From: a virus | Length of the DNA: 36,611 bases | Strand: one strand, 5' to 3' | IMG/VR virus record: IMGVR_UViG_3300032242_000832 | Span: 1 to 36,611 of that record | In this document: positions 15,837 through 23,091 of the stretch, piece after piece | How positions within the stretch are numbered: position 1 is the first letter of the stretch | Layout of the letters: each line of letters begins with the position of its first letter | Notes under the pieces: generated by a model | The model's input: the letters and a program-made list of their open reading frames with translations, nothing else | Told to the model about the DNA's origin: nothing | The model's database searches: none | Made by a program: the position numbers and the translations under genes

Positions 15837-16003
15837 CAGTTATTCTCCTCTGCGGGTAATGGTGTGTTGCCAGCTTCGAGCCAGCGCAGGTACTCTTGGT
15901 AATCGGTGTTGGCGGGGTCGAATGGAATGAAAGCATTGTCTATCGTTCTTAAAACAACAGTTTCTGAAACTGAACCATCTGATTTCTTAACTTGTTTGTA
16001 CAT
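15836..16003 (-). CDS. Mini fibre-chaperone-like protein, family A copy 1
   Basis: This 55-aa protein starts MYKQVKKSDGSVSETVVL and has the same C-terminal block as its paralogue at 14599-14769: FDPANTDYQEYLRWL and EAGNTPLPAEE. It begins 2 nt after the stop of the 330-aa fibre. Its TGA shares a base with the ATG of the next fibre. The repeated fibre-plus-mini-gene order implies that each mini protein works with the fibre before it. It is too short for common gene-calling cut-offs. A function as fibre assembly factor is inferred, not shown. Confidence 0.8.
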   Translation of the reverse strand: MYKQVKKSDGSVSETVVLRTIDNAFIPFDPANTDYQEYLRWLEAGNTPLPAEENN

Positions 16004-16005
16004 TT

Positions 16006-16998
16006 TTATAACTCCGCAGAAGCAATGTATTGCAAAAGAAATTCAGTAGCAGTTCCTGCCGTACCACCAGAACCTGTTGCAGTTGAAAAAACTTTAAATC
16101 CATTTGAGCTTATCGTGTCCGCTGTTGCTCCATAAGTCGCACTTGCCGTAGAAGCCTTTGCAATCGTAATACTTGCTGAACTACTTGCAAAAGCCGCATA
16201 AGTGGTAACAGTTGCAGTTGCTCTCATAGGCACTTTAAATGAAATAGGAACTCCATTATTTCCAGCGTTATTTGTGCCATTATTCATGGCAGTGCCACCA
16301 ACCAAACCAAGACCGCTTGTGTCCCCAGCAACTAATCCAACAGCATAAGATTGTTGATAATACCTCTGACACAACATCAACTCAACACCATATGAACGAT
16401 ACTCAAATGGGGATGCAGTAGACCCTGCTTCTAGTTGTACACCTGTGAGTTGTATTGTTTTTCCAACTGCACTACTGAATTGAAAATTAACTTCTAAACC
16501 ATTTGATCCGCTTGATGTAAGAGAAAAAGTTTTAGAAAAAGAAACATACGAACCGCCAGTCAGAGTAATAGTTTGACCAGTCAAATAATTTGTTGTGGTG
16601 TAGTTATCTGCGGCAGAAGGAATTCCAATATATAGAGTACAAGTAACACCGCTTGCGTTATCTATATATATTTGCCCAGAAACAGTTACCGTTGCAGAAG
16701 CTAAATCTTGACAATTATTAGATTCAATTCTTTGATAAAACGTACTCAATGTAACGCTAGTTAAAGGTTTAATTTGTATTGCATTTGAAAAGCCTGTTGT
16801 ACCAGAAGCGATTCTTTGAAACGTGGTTGTACCACCAGATGAAGCGCCTACCCATCTATCTATGGTGAATACACCAGTTGTTACGCTAAGCGCCGCCCCC
16901 GCATTCCTTTGGTCAATAACCATAGCACCGTTGATTATTCGATTTCTAAAACTTACGTTATTCGACCCGATCTGGGCTATTGAGACTGCTAGTGTCAT
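16006..16998 (-). CDS. Receptor-binding-type fibre protein (copy 1)
   Basis: This 330-aa paralogue of the 356-aa fibre downstream has FRNRIINGAMVIDQRNAGAA near residues 17-36, then FTIDRW, and a later block TGVQLEAGSTASPFEYRSYG with ELMLCQRYYQQ. The middle differs from the paralogue, and the C-terminal tip is low-complexity and different. Both end in Ser-Ala-Glu-Leu. The start overlaps the preceding small gene (ATGA). This design suggests exchange of binding tips between conserved scaffolds. The host ligand is unknown. Confidence 0.75.
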   Translation of the reverse strand: MTLAVSIAQIGSNNVSFRNRIINGAMVIDQRNAGAALSVTTGVFTIDRWVGASSGGTTTFQRIASGTTGFSNAIQIKPLTSVTLSTFYQRIESNNCQDLASATVTVSGQIYIDNASGVTCTLYIGIPSAADNYTTTNYLTGQTITLTGGSYVSFSKTFSLTSSGSNGLEVNFQFSSAVGKTIQLTGVQLEAGSTASPFEYRSYGVELMLCQRYYQQSYAVGLVAGDTSGLGLVGGTAMNNGTNNAGNNGVPISFKVPMRATATVTTYAAFASSSASITIAKASTASATYGATADTISSNGFKVFSTATGSGGTAGTATEFLLQYIASAEL

Positions 16999-17267
16999 GA
17001 TGTCACCTTCGGATATTTAGCCTTGACTGCTTGTACTGTTGCCAGCATTTCAGCGGCGGCATCACCACCCTTCCACAAAGCATCAAGTTGATCGCCTATA
17101 GGCGGATACTCAGCGGCACGTTTAGATTTGTATGCGTTTGGATCAACCCATGCGTTGACTGCATCCAAGTCAATTTCAACTTTGTTGCCTTGAGCATCTC
17201 TAGCGCCATCACCGTCATCAACAGTAACAACCTGAGGATAAAGTGCATATATTGCTTCGTGATTCAT
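16995..17267 (-). CDS. Small fibre-associated protein, family B copy 2
   Basis: This 90-aa soluble acidic protein ends in a block AAEYPPIGDQLDALWKG followed by VKAKYPK. The same ending occurs in the 89-aa protein at 19017-19286. Proteins with this YPxxxDxLDxL...VKAKYP ending are, to my memory, common next to phage fibre genes and may assist fibre assembly. The N-terminal half (HEAIYALYPQVVTVDDGDG) differs from the paralogue. It is coupled at both ends by ATGA overlaps to the 350-aa-type fibre upstream and the 330-aa fibre downstream. Confidence 0.75.
   Translation of the reverse strand: MNHEAIYALYPQVVTVDDGDGARDAQGNKVEIDLDAVNAWVDPNAYKSKRAAEYPPIGDQLDALWKGGDAAAEMLATVQAVKAKYPKVTS
17006..17030. 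repeat. Direct repeat copy in family B small gene
   Basis: The 25-nt stretch beginning ccttcggatattt matches 19022-19046 at 24 of 25 positions. It encodes the VKAKYPK end of the small fibre-associated proteins. Such conserved ends between fibre cassettes are natural recombination points. Confidence 0.7.
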
Positions 17268-18310
17268 GCCGCAATCTCCATAACTATGATTGTTGATGTT
17301 TGAGCAAAATCATTGGTTGATCTTCCGCCGTTTATATACCATGTACCGCCAGATTTCGCTTGAATTTTGTACGTTGTTGCAGATGTTGTTGCAGGTGAAT
17401 CAACATAGCTTAAAGACCAAGGAACTTGTATGTCAGCTTGATTCACATAAGGTAGTGCCGTTGCAAAAAATGCGGGTGAAGTTGCTGGTTGAGCAATAGT
17501 TGTTGATCCTCTAACCAAATTTATAGAAATCGGGTTTCCTACTACGCTGTTTGTATAACTTGAAGTCACCAAAATAAAAATTTTGTTAGTTGCACTTGTT
17601 GGCGTAATGCTTACAGATAACCCTGTGACATCTGTATAAGTAGATGATGTGCTGGAAAATACATCATTTTTAAATGTATTTACAACTTGCAATATAGAAC
17701 CCGTTGGCATGTTTGAACGGCTTAATGTTGACCATGCCATATCACCACGCAAGAAGTTGCTTGATGACGCTGTACCTGATGCCGCAAGGTTAGAAGCAGT
17801 GACGCTACCTGAACCGTTATTGATGGCATTCAACACGCTGGAGACATAGAAGCTCTCAGTCGTGATGGTGTCGCCCACAGTAGCCGCATTGCTCAAGACT
17901 ACCGTAGTACCCGTGGTAGCGGTGTAATCGGTCGTAGGCAGGTATACGCCGTTCCTGAATACGTTGATGTACCCAACGGTGTAGCTTGGAGTTGAGAAGC
18001 TGGTTTGTCCTGCGGTCGCAGTGAAATTAGTAACTGTACGGTAGGCTGTTGTTGTGACTCCTGAAGCAGGAATGCCAAGGTATCTGACAGAGATATTGCT
18101 TGTACCGCTTGGGGGGGCGGCAGAGAACGTCAGGGTAGTTCCAGATACAGAGTATGTGGATGGGTCTTGCAACACACCAGTAATAGCAACAAGGACTGAG
18201 GTCGTGTTGGCAGGAGCCACCGACATGGTGAATGCCGTCTGGCTTCCAGTACCGCTGAACGTGTCAGTCTGGAAGGCGATGTTTGTAGGTGAATTTCCAA
18301 TGTAGCTCAT
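17264..18310 (-). CDS. Tail fibre protein with T7-type N-terminal module
   Basis: The protein is 348 aa from MSYIGNSP. An ATG two codons earlier exists, but the ATGA overlap with the preceding stop and comparison with the 388-aa paralogue favour 18310. Residues 1-90 form a module (FSGTGSQTAFTMSVAP ... TFSAAPPSGTSNISVRYLG) seen in many fibre proteins attached to short tails. SNFLRGDMAWS (about 187-197) is a common fibre motif, and the C-terminal about 150 residues form a beta-rich tip. The first module is shared with the 388-aa fibre; the tip is not. Confidence 0.72.
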   Translation of the reverse strand: MSYIGNSPTNIAFQTDTFSGTGSQTAFTMSVAPANTTSVLVAITGVLQDPSTYSVSGTTLTFSAAPPSGTSNISVRYLGIPASGVTTTAYRTVTNFTATAGQTSFSTPSYTVGYINVFRNGVYLPTTDYTATTGTTVVLSNAATVGDTITTESFYVSSVLNAINNGSGSVTASNLAASGTASSSNFLRGDMAWSTLSRSNMPTGSILQVVNTFKNDVFSSTSSTYTDVTGLSVSITPTSATNKIFILVTSSYTNSVVGNPISINLVRGSTTIAQPATSPAFFATALPYVNQADIQVPWSLSYVDSPATTSATTYKIQAKSGGTWYINGGRSTNDFAQTSTIIVMEIAA

Positions 18311-19014
18311 GCCCATACCCCTACGTTGGTGTTTGCGCCAGAAGCGCCAATCGGATTGATTCGGATGTAGCTACCAAGGGCAGTTGTGTATGCGCCTCCC
18401 GGTGCGGCAGACAACGTGTACTGCGGAATGAATGTGCCGCCAGCGTTAATTGACACTACGCCTTTAACATTAAACATAAAAGTTACTAATGCACCTGATA
18501 TTGCTGATGTCAAAGAAAAATTTGAAACAGAATTTGTAGCCGCAATTTGCGAAGTGCTTCCTGTTGGTATAGCAGAACCAGCCGCGCTTGGGTTAACAAT
18601 AAAAGTAGACAAAATATTATTTATAGTTGCAGTTCCACCAAAACCACAACCTATTGTATGGGACGTAGTTCCTGCGGTTTTAGTAAGTGCAAAAACCATT
18701 TCAAATTCGTACACTGTACTTGCAGATAACGTGACACCGACACCAAATATACTTTGTGCACTTGTGCTATCTGCACCAACAATTGCAGAATTCAATCTGT
18801 AATACTGCTGAGTCGGAACAATTCCCCGCTGTGTGCTGACAGGTGTTCCGTACACAACCTTTCCGTCATATTCAACAGCACCTGCGGTTGCAGATGTCAG
18901 ATTTGTGCCTGAGGTTAAAAGCAAAGGGGCAAGCGACGTTGTGCCTGCGGCTAAAGTAACCGTTCCTGTTAAAGGCGCTGTCAATCCTGATGAATCAATT
19001 GTGCTGACTGCCAT
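18307..19014 (-). CDS. Fibre/tip protein
   Basis: This 235-aa Ser/Thr/Ala-rich beta protein has a central block EYDGKVVYGTPVSTQRGIVP followed by QQYYRLNS and SIFGVGVTLSASTVYEFEM, a module I recall in distal fibre proteins of many phages. It lacks the attachment module of the 348- and 388-aa fibres, so it may be a free tip, a second fibre subunit or a C-terminal extension encoded separately. It begins 2 nt after a small family B gene and overlaps the next fibre gene (ATGA). Confidence 0.7.
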   Translation of the reverse strand: MAVSTIDSSGLTAPLTGTVTLAAGTTSLAPLLLTSGTNLTSATAGAVEYDGKVVYGTPVSTQRGIVPTQQYYRLNSAIVGADSTSAQSIFGVGVTLSASTVYEFEMVFALTKTAGTTSHTIGCGFGGTATINNILSTFIVNPSAAGSAIPTGSTSQIAATNSVSNFSLTSAISGALVTFMFNVKGVVSINAGGTFIPQYTLSAAPGGAYTTALGSYIRINPIGASGANTNVGVWA

Positions 19015-19016
19015 TG

Positions 19017-19286
19017 TTATTCCTTCGGATATTTAGCTTTGACTGCCAAGCAATCAGCTATGTATTTATCAATCTGGGCTTGGTCACCTTTGGCTAAACC
19101 ATCAAGGTAATCAGTCATAGGTGGATACTCAGCGGCACGTTTTTCTGCGTATGTTGGTTCTGTCTTTGGGCGCAGTGCCTCTGCTTCTTCATCTGTAATC
19201 TGAATTGATCCAGCAGGAAGCAGGTACTCATGCTCTGATAAATCAATCCAGTGAAGTTTGTTTTCTTGGTCTTTGTAATGTGGCAT
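19017..19286 (-). CDS. Small fibre-associated protein, family B copy 1
   Basis: This 89-aa protein has an N-terminal half (MPHYKDQENKLHWIDLSEHE, then ITDEEAEAL) that differs from the copy at 16995-17267. The C-terminal block AAEYPPMTDYLDGLAKG plus VKAKYPK is shared with it. The ITDEEAEAL segment resembles short phage proteins with a DxEAxAxL helix. It lies between two fibre genes with a 2-nt gap on the downstream side. I infer that it is an assembly or capping partner of the 388-aa fibre. Confidence 0.75.
   Translation of the reverse strand: MPHYKDQENKLHWIDLSEHEYLLPAGSIQITDEEAEALRPKTEPTYAEKRAAEYPPMTDYLDGLAKGDQAQIDKYIADCLAVKAKYPKE
19022..19046. repeat. Direct repeat copy in family B small gene
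   Basis: This is the partner of the 25-nt repeat at 17006-17030, with one mismatch (ctttgactgc against ccttgactgc). It encodes the same conserved C-terminal residues. Confidence 0.7.
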
Positions 19287-19295
19287 ATTTAATCC

Positions 19296-20462
19296 TTAAC
19301 GAAGTTCAGTCCAAGCGACAATGCTTGCTGATGTACCACCTTGTGTACATGAGTAAGACCCCATTGGCGGCACAATACCAGAAGTAACACCGCCAGTGAC
19401 ACTACCCGCTTGGCAGTATTGATTAACAATAACTCCGTTAATTGTTAATTGATTTAAAGCATTAACAGTTCCGCTAGTGGTAAAAACTTGAACCAATATT
19501 GGCCTACCAGTGGTGTTGTAATAGGTTGTACTTAAAGCCCTACTTCCAGTAACAGTTTGCCATGTTTGGCTATAGCCAATAGAACTCATGGCGTTTAAAG
19601 CCTGACCACCATAGCCTTGTATAGTTGATGGTGCAGTAGCCCATGTTCCTGCGGTTGCTTGAGTAGACTCTATGTATCCAATCACACGGAATGCAACAGA
19701 TGTTCTAGCTGTTGTTGAATAGACTGTGCTTGCAGAAGTTGAAGATGCACTAATAGCTGTGGTTGTCAGCAAAGTTGTTTCATCAAGGTTATTGCCACCA
19801 GAGATATTTACAACAGCCAACTCAATTGTTCCTGCATTGTTCAATGCAATGACAACCAAACGGGACTGAACTGCATTCACCGTACCCAATGTTGCAGTGC
19901 TAGGAACAACCAAGCTTGCGGGCGTACCTGTAACAGTCGTAACAGTACCGCTACTCAAAGTGGTTGAGCGGAAGTCTAGAGTTAAAGAAGATGCCGTAAT
20001 AGTTAATGCACTAGATGCGACAGAAGCTGAAATAGGTTGAATTTGCGATGTTTGTGTTGGTATCGTAATAGAAGCCCAAGTGCTATCACCCCGCAAATAA
20101 GTAGATGCTGACGGAGTTCCAGATGCCGATATATTTGTAACAGGCAACACGAATGTTGAATTAAGAGATGAAGTAGTTACCGTACCCTGACTTGGAGCAA
20201 TCGCTTGAGTGATCGGGCTGACGTAGTACACATAAATGTTGTTCGTACCTGCGGATGGAGCCGAAGTGAACGTGATTGACTGCGAACCCACCGTAAAAGC
20301 TGATGCGGGGTTCTGAGGTACGTTGTTGACCACCACCTGAACCTGAGCGGTTGAAAGCACAGGCTTAGATAGTGTAAGTACAGTAGCAGACCCGTTACCG
20401 CTGAAGATGTCAACAGCAGGCGAGAACGCTTGGGTTGTTGGGGTGCTACCTATGTAACTCAT
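19296..20462 (-). CDS. Tail fibre protein with T7-type N-terminal module
   Basis: This 388-aa protein has an N-terminal module (MSYIGSTPTTQAF ... FSGNGSATVLTLSKPV ... TFTSAPSAGTNNIYVYYVSP) that matches the 348-aa fibre downstream. A STYLRGDSTWAS motif at about 119-130 marks the junction with a beta-rich distal part (about 130-388), which is unrelated by eye to the other fibres. The start overlaps the stop of the 108-aa gene (ATGA). It is likely a trimeric fibre that attaches to the tail through the shared N-terminal part. Confidence 0.72.
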   Translation of the reverse strand: MSYIGSTPTTQAFSPAVDIFSGNGSATVLTLSKPVLSTAQVQVVVNNVPQNPASAFTVGSQSITFTSAPSAGTNNIYVYYVSPITQAIAPSQGTVTTSSLNSTFVLPVTNISASGTPSASTYLRGDSTWASITIPTQTSQIQPISASVASSALTITASSLTLDFRSTTLSSGTVTTVTGTPASLVVPSTATLGTVNAVQSRLVVIALNNAGTIELAVVNISGGNNLDETTLLTTTAISASSTSASTVYSTTARTSVAFRVIGYIESTQATAGTWATAPSTIQGYGGQALNAMSSIGYSQTWQTVTGSRALSTTYYNTTGRPILVQVFTTSGTVNALNQLTINGVIVNQYCQAGSVTGGVTSGIVPPMGSYSCTQGGTSASIVAWTELR

Positions 20463-20785
20463 GTGATTTGCAGTACAGAAAGGATGAAGTCAGCAGATGT
20501 TGCCACGCTAGATACTACAGTGAACGCATCCCCTGTATTCAGCACAAGCTTGCCATCAGCACCAAACAAAGCCAAAGAACCACCCACTGGGACTGTTGCT
20601 CCCTTGACCAAGTAGTAGTTAGCGGCAGACACCACCAAGTACACATCCACCGTAATCGGAGATGATGTCGTGTTTGATGCGGTTAGACCAATCACTGTGG
20701 TTTGTGTTGACGATCCAGCAGTCACCATTGTCACAGGTGATGTGCCTACGTTTCTGTTGATGTATCGGGTAAATGTATTTGCCAT
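20459..20785 (-). CDS. Small beta-sandwich virion protein
   Basis: This 108-aa protein is almost entirely beta-strand pattern: TVIGLTASNTTSSPITVDVY, LVKGATVPVGGSLAL and DAFTVVSSVATSADFILSV. I recall such proteins in phage fibre and tail regions, often as small structural or baseplate-like subunits. The 112-aa protein at 22484-22822 shares the strand order (VTNTGAAVATFDVYLVP) at low identity and may be a distant paralogue. It is ATGA-coupled to the 388-aa fibre downstream. Confidence 0.62.
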   Translation of the reverse strand: MANTFTRYINRNVGTSPVTMVTAGSSTQTTVIGLTASNTTSSPITVDVYLVVSAANYYLVKGATVPVGGSLALFGADGKLVLNTGDAFTVVSSVATSADFILSVLQIT

Positions 20786-20788
20786 TTT

Positions 20789-21655
20789 TTATCCTAATGC
20801 GATTGCCATTGCGATTGCAGTACCTGCAGGATCAACCTGTAGATTCGTTTGTGCACCTGACACGGTTGTTGCTCCTGTACCACCAGCCAATAAAGGCAAT
20901 GTGCCTGCGGTCAATGCTGATGAAGATGTTGAGTAAATTGCATTATTTGCGGCTGTAAACGAGGTTAACCCAGTACCACCGTTTGTGGTTGCCAATGTTC
21001 CTGCAACCGACACAGCGCCATTTGTAGCAGTGTTTGGTGTCAGTCCAGTTGAACCAAAGCTGATGGTCGTCACACCTACAGAGGATGCTGAAGTCCACTG
21101 AGGAGCAGTTCCGCTAGATGTCAGTACTTGACCATTTGTACCAATACCTAGCTTGGTAAACGTTGTACCAGTGGAGAAGTAAATCAAGTCACCAGCGGTA
21201 AAAGATGTCAGTCCAGTACCACCTTGAGTTGTGTTTAAGCTTGCAACCCACTGAGGAGCAGAACCAGTTGAGGTCTTGATCGTTCCTGCTGAGCCGATTG
21301 CCAACTTGGTATAGGTCGTTCCAGAGGCGTAATAGAAAGTGTCGCCTGCTGTGTAGCTACTTAAACCAGTACCGCCATTTGAAGTGATCAGTGTACCAGC
21401 CAAAGTAACAGCACCAGAAGTGGCGGTATTTGGCGTAAAACCTGTTGTACCAGCAGAAAAAGTAGTTGATGCCGAAATCTTAGAAGCTAATACTTGTACA
21501 ACACCGCCACTATCTTTATAGAACAATTTGCCATCAGCATAGTTTAATGCCAACTCAGCACCAGCCGACGTACTAGTCAAATTACTTGCTGACGGCGTAT
21601 TACTCGCGGTGCCGCTGGCATATATCAGGATCGGTGTATACCCACTCTGTGCCAT
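20789..21655 (-). CDS. Repeat-bearing tail fibre protein
   Basis: This 288-aa protein starts with MAQSGYTPILIYASGT, then AELALNYADGKLFYKDSGG, a common phage fibre entry. Two or three copies of a unit follow: NGGTGLSSYTAGD or QGGTGLTSFTAGD, then GTTYTKLAIGSAG or GTTFTKLGIGTNG, then APQW. A third, shorter NGGTGLTSFTAANN follows near residue 230. The units probably form a trimeric beta shaft. The C-terminus is short, so this may be a shaft protein that joins to a separately encoded tip. Confidence 0.72.
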   Translation of the reverse strand: MAQSGYTPILIYASGTASNTPSASNLTSTSAGAELALNYADGKLFYKDSGGVVQVLASKISASTTFSAGTTGFTPNTATSGAVTLAGTLITSNGGTGLSSYTAGDTFYYASGTTYTKLAIGSAGTIKTSTGSAPQWVASLNTTQGGTGLTSFTAGDLIYFSTGTTFTKLGIGTNGQVLTSSGTAPQWTSASSVGVTTISFGSTGLTPNTATNGAVSVAGTLATTNGGTGLTSFTAANNAIYSTSSSALTAGTLPLLAGGTGATTVSGAQTNLQVDPAGTAIAMAIALG

Positions 21656-21686
21656 GTTTAAGTCCTTTTATTCATTATAACTGACA

Positions 21687-22487
21687 TTATGCGGTTCCTG
21701 TTGCAATTAGTACACCTTCTACACCAATTCCAACTGTAGATGTTCCTGAAGACGGACCTCCAGTAGCCTGCCATTGAATATCTGTTTTTGCAGCATATGA
21801 ACGAGGGGCTACTCGAAGTGTTTGATAACTATTGGTAAAAGGCGCTTGAAGAAGAATTTGAATTAGCCCGGTTGATGATTGAGTCCATACTCTATAAGCA
21901 CAAAAATTGTTAATTGTGTTTCCACTTTGGTTAGAATATGCATTTGAACGAGTTAAATAAAAAGTATACCCATTTGGGACTGTATAAATCATTGCTTGGC
22001 TTTTTCCATTGCCAGCAATGATTTCTGCATATTGAACTGTTTTACCTGCATTTCCTAAATTTAATGTACCTACGGCATTAACTGTTCCAACAACTTGAAT
22101 ACCATTAATTCTTAGATAACTATTAACTGTGGTAACGCCTGTTGTTCCGTTGGTAAGAGTTAATGTTTCAGAAAGTAAGTTATAACTAGAATCTAATCCA
22201 TTAATTAATACTTGAACTGCAGTGTCAGAAGTAGACGAACTCCAAAGAAGCATTGTTGTTGCCGATACAGGATAAGTATAGGTAGTTGTGTTTTCCCAAA
22301 CAGGGTAATAAGTTACTGCACTAGAGTTTGGCAAAGCGGCTTGATACCCATAAATATTAACAACTGAGCAACCAGTAACTAAACCACGGGAAACTTGCAT
22401 GTAAGGCGGCAAAGCATATGGGCTCTCATTATTTATTACGCTTGGATTAGAGCTAGAACCAATAGGCGGAAAGTAAGTAATGCTCAT
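21687..22487 (-). CDS. Virion structural protein, fibre/tail region
   Basis: This 266-aa beta-rich protein contains YYPVWENTTTYTYP, VLINGLDSSYNLLSETLTL, YLRINGIQVVG and YTVPNGYTFYLTRSNAYS. I recall this block order in structural proteins of marine and freshwater phages. There are no enzymatic residues. It overlaps the previous gene by ATGA. It is probably a tail- or capsid-surface protein, but the exact location in the particle cannot be told from sequence alone. Confidence 0.65.
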   Translation of the reverse strand: MSITYFPPIGSSSNPSVINNESPYALPPYMQVSRGLVTGCSVVNIYGYQAALPNSSAVTYYPVWENTTTYTYPVSATTMLLWSSSTSDTAVQVLINGLDSSYNLLSETLTLTNGTTGVTTVNSYLRINGIQVVGTVNAVGTLNLGNAGKTVQYAEIIAGNGKSQAMIYTVPNGYTFYLTRSNAYSNQSGNTINNFCAYRVWTQSSTGLIQILLQAPFTNSYQTLRVAPRSYAAKTDIQWQATGGPSSGTSTVGIGVEGVLIATGTA

Positions 22488-22822
22488 ACGAACTGTTCTC
22501 CACTAAAGTTAGCAGTCAATCCAGTAGTAGATGCTTTAGTCTGTATTGTCCAGCCTGCGCTTAATGTTTGATTTCCAGTCCACTGAACAGTTTGCTTAGG
22601 CTGAAGTGGACACTGATAAAACAAAGCATTAGATGTCCCAGCCGTACCTGCAGCAGGCACTAAATACACATCAAATGTGGCAACAGCTGCGCCTGTATTT
22701 GTCACCGTAATATCAAGCACATTGGTCAATGTATTCACAGGCGCCGTGTACACAGTGGCAAGCGAGGTAGTCATTGCTGACTGCCCTAAATACATCTGTG
22801 TAACGGTTTGATAGTTTGCCAT
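22484..22822 (-). CDS. Small beta-rich virion protein
   Basis: This 112-aa protein has strands such as VLDITVTNTGAAVATFDVYL, an amphipathic middle (LFYQCPLQPKQTVQW) and GEQFV at the end. It resembles the 108-aa protein at 20459-20785 in layout. It shares one base with the previous stop (TAATG) and overlaps the next start (ATGA). It is probably a structural subunit produced with the 266-aa protein. Confidence 0.6.
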   Translation of the reverse strand: MANYQTVTQMYLGQSAMTTSLATVYTAPVNTLTNVLDITVTNTGAAVATFDVYLVPAAGTAGTSNALFYQCPLQPKQTVQWTGNQTLSAGWTIQTKASTTGLTANFSGEQFV

Positions 22823-23091
22823 TAGACGATAGGCCCATTGTCAGGAATGTAAGGAGCAACCACACCGGTCAGATTCTCATCAGGTCTAGGGAAACGAATT
22901 GAGATCTTTTCAGGCTGACGAGCTGGCAGTCTATAAGGGTCTCTCTCATCATTACAACCATCATTGCATACACGCAAACCTGGAATATTTCTATCCTCTG
23001 ATATATCGCTGTAGGCACGCTTCATCTTGCATCTATCGCAAATAGCAATAGATAGTACAGAATTGCCTAAAGTATCAAGCCACTTGCTCAT
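22822..23091 (-). CDS. Small Cys-rich (zinc-ribbon-like) phage protein
   Basis: This 89-aa protein has C18 and C21 in ICDRC, then C42 and C46 in VCNDGC, spaced as a possible treble-clef or ribbon zinc site. The conserved-looking tail DPYRLPARQPEKISIRFPRP follows. I recall similar short proteins beside the head-tail adaptor of related phages. The start overlaps the adaptor stop (ATGA). It may help adaptor or tail assembly. Metal binding is inferred from the four cysteines only. Confidence 0.68.
   Translation of the reverse strand: MSKWLDTLGNSVLSIAICDRCKMKRAYSDISEDRNIPGLRVCNDGCNDERDPYRLPARQPEKISIRFPRPDENLTGVVAPYIPDNGPIV

Noticed and set aside
18054-18802. Plus-strand ORFs of 83-138 codons over the fibre genes
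   Set aside because: They are mirror frames of Ser/Thr/Val-rich fibre coding sequence, without ribosome sites or motifs.
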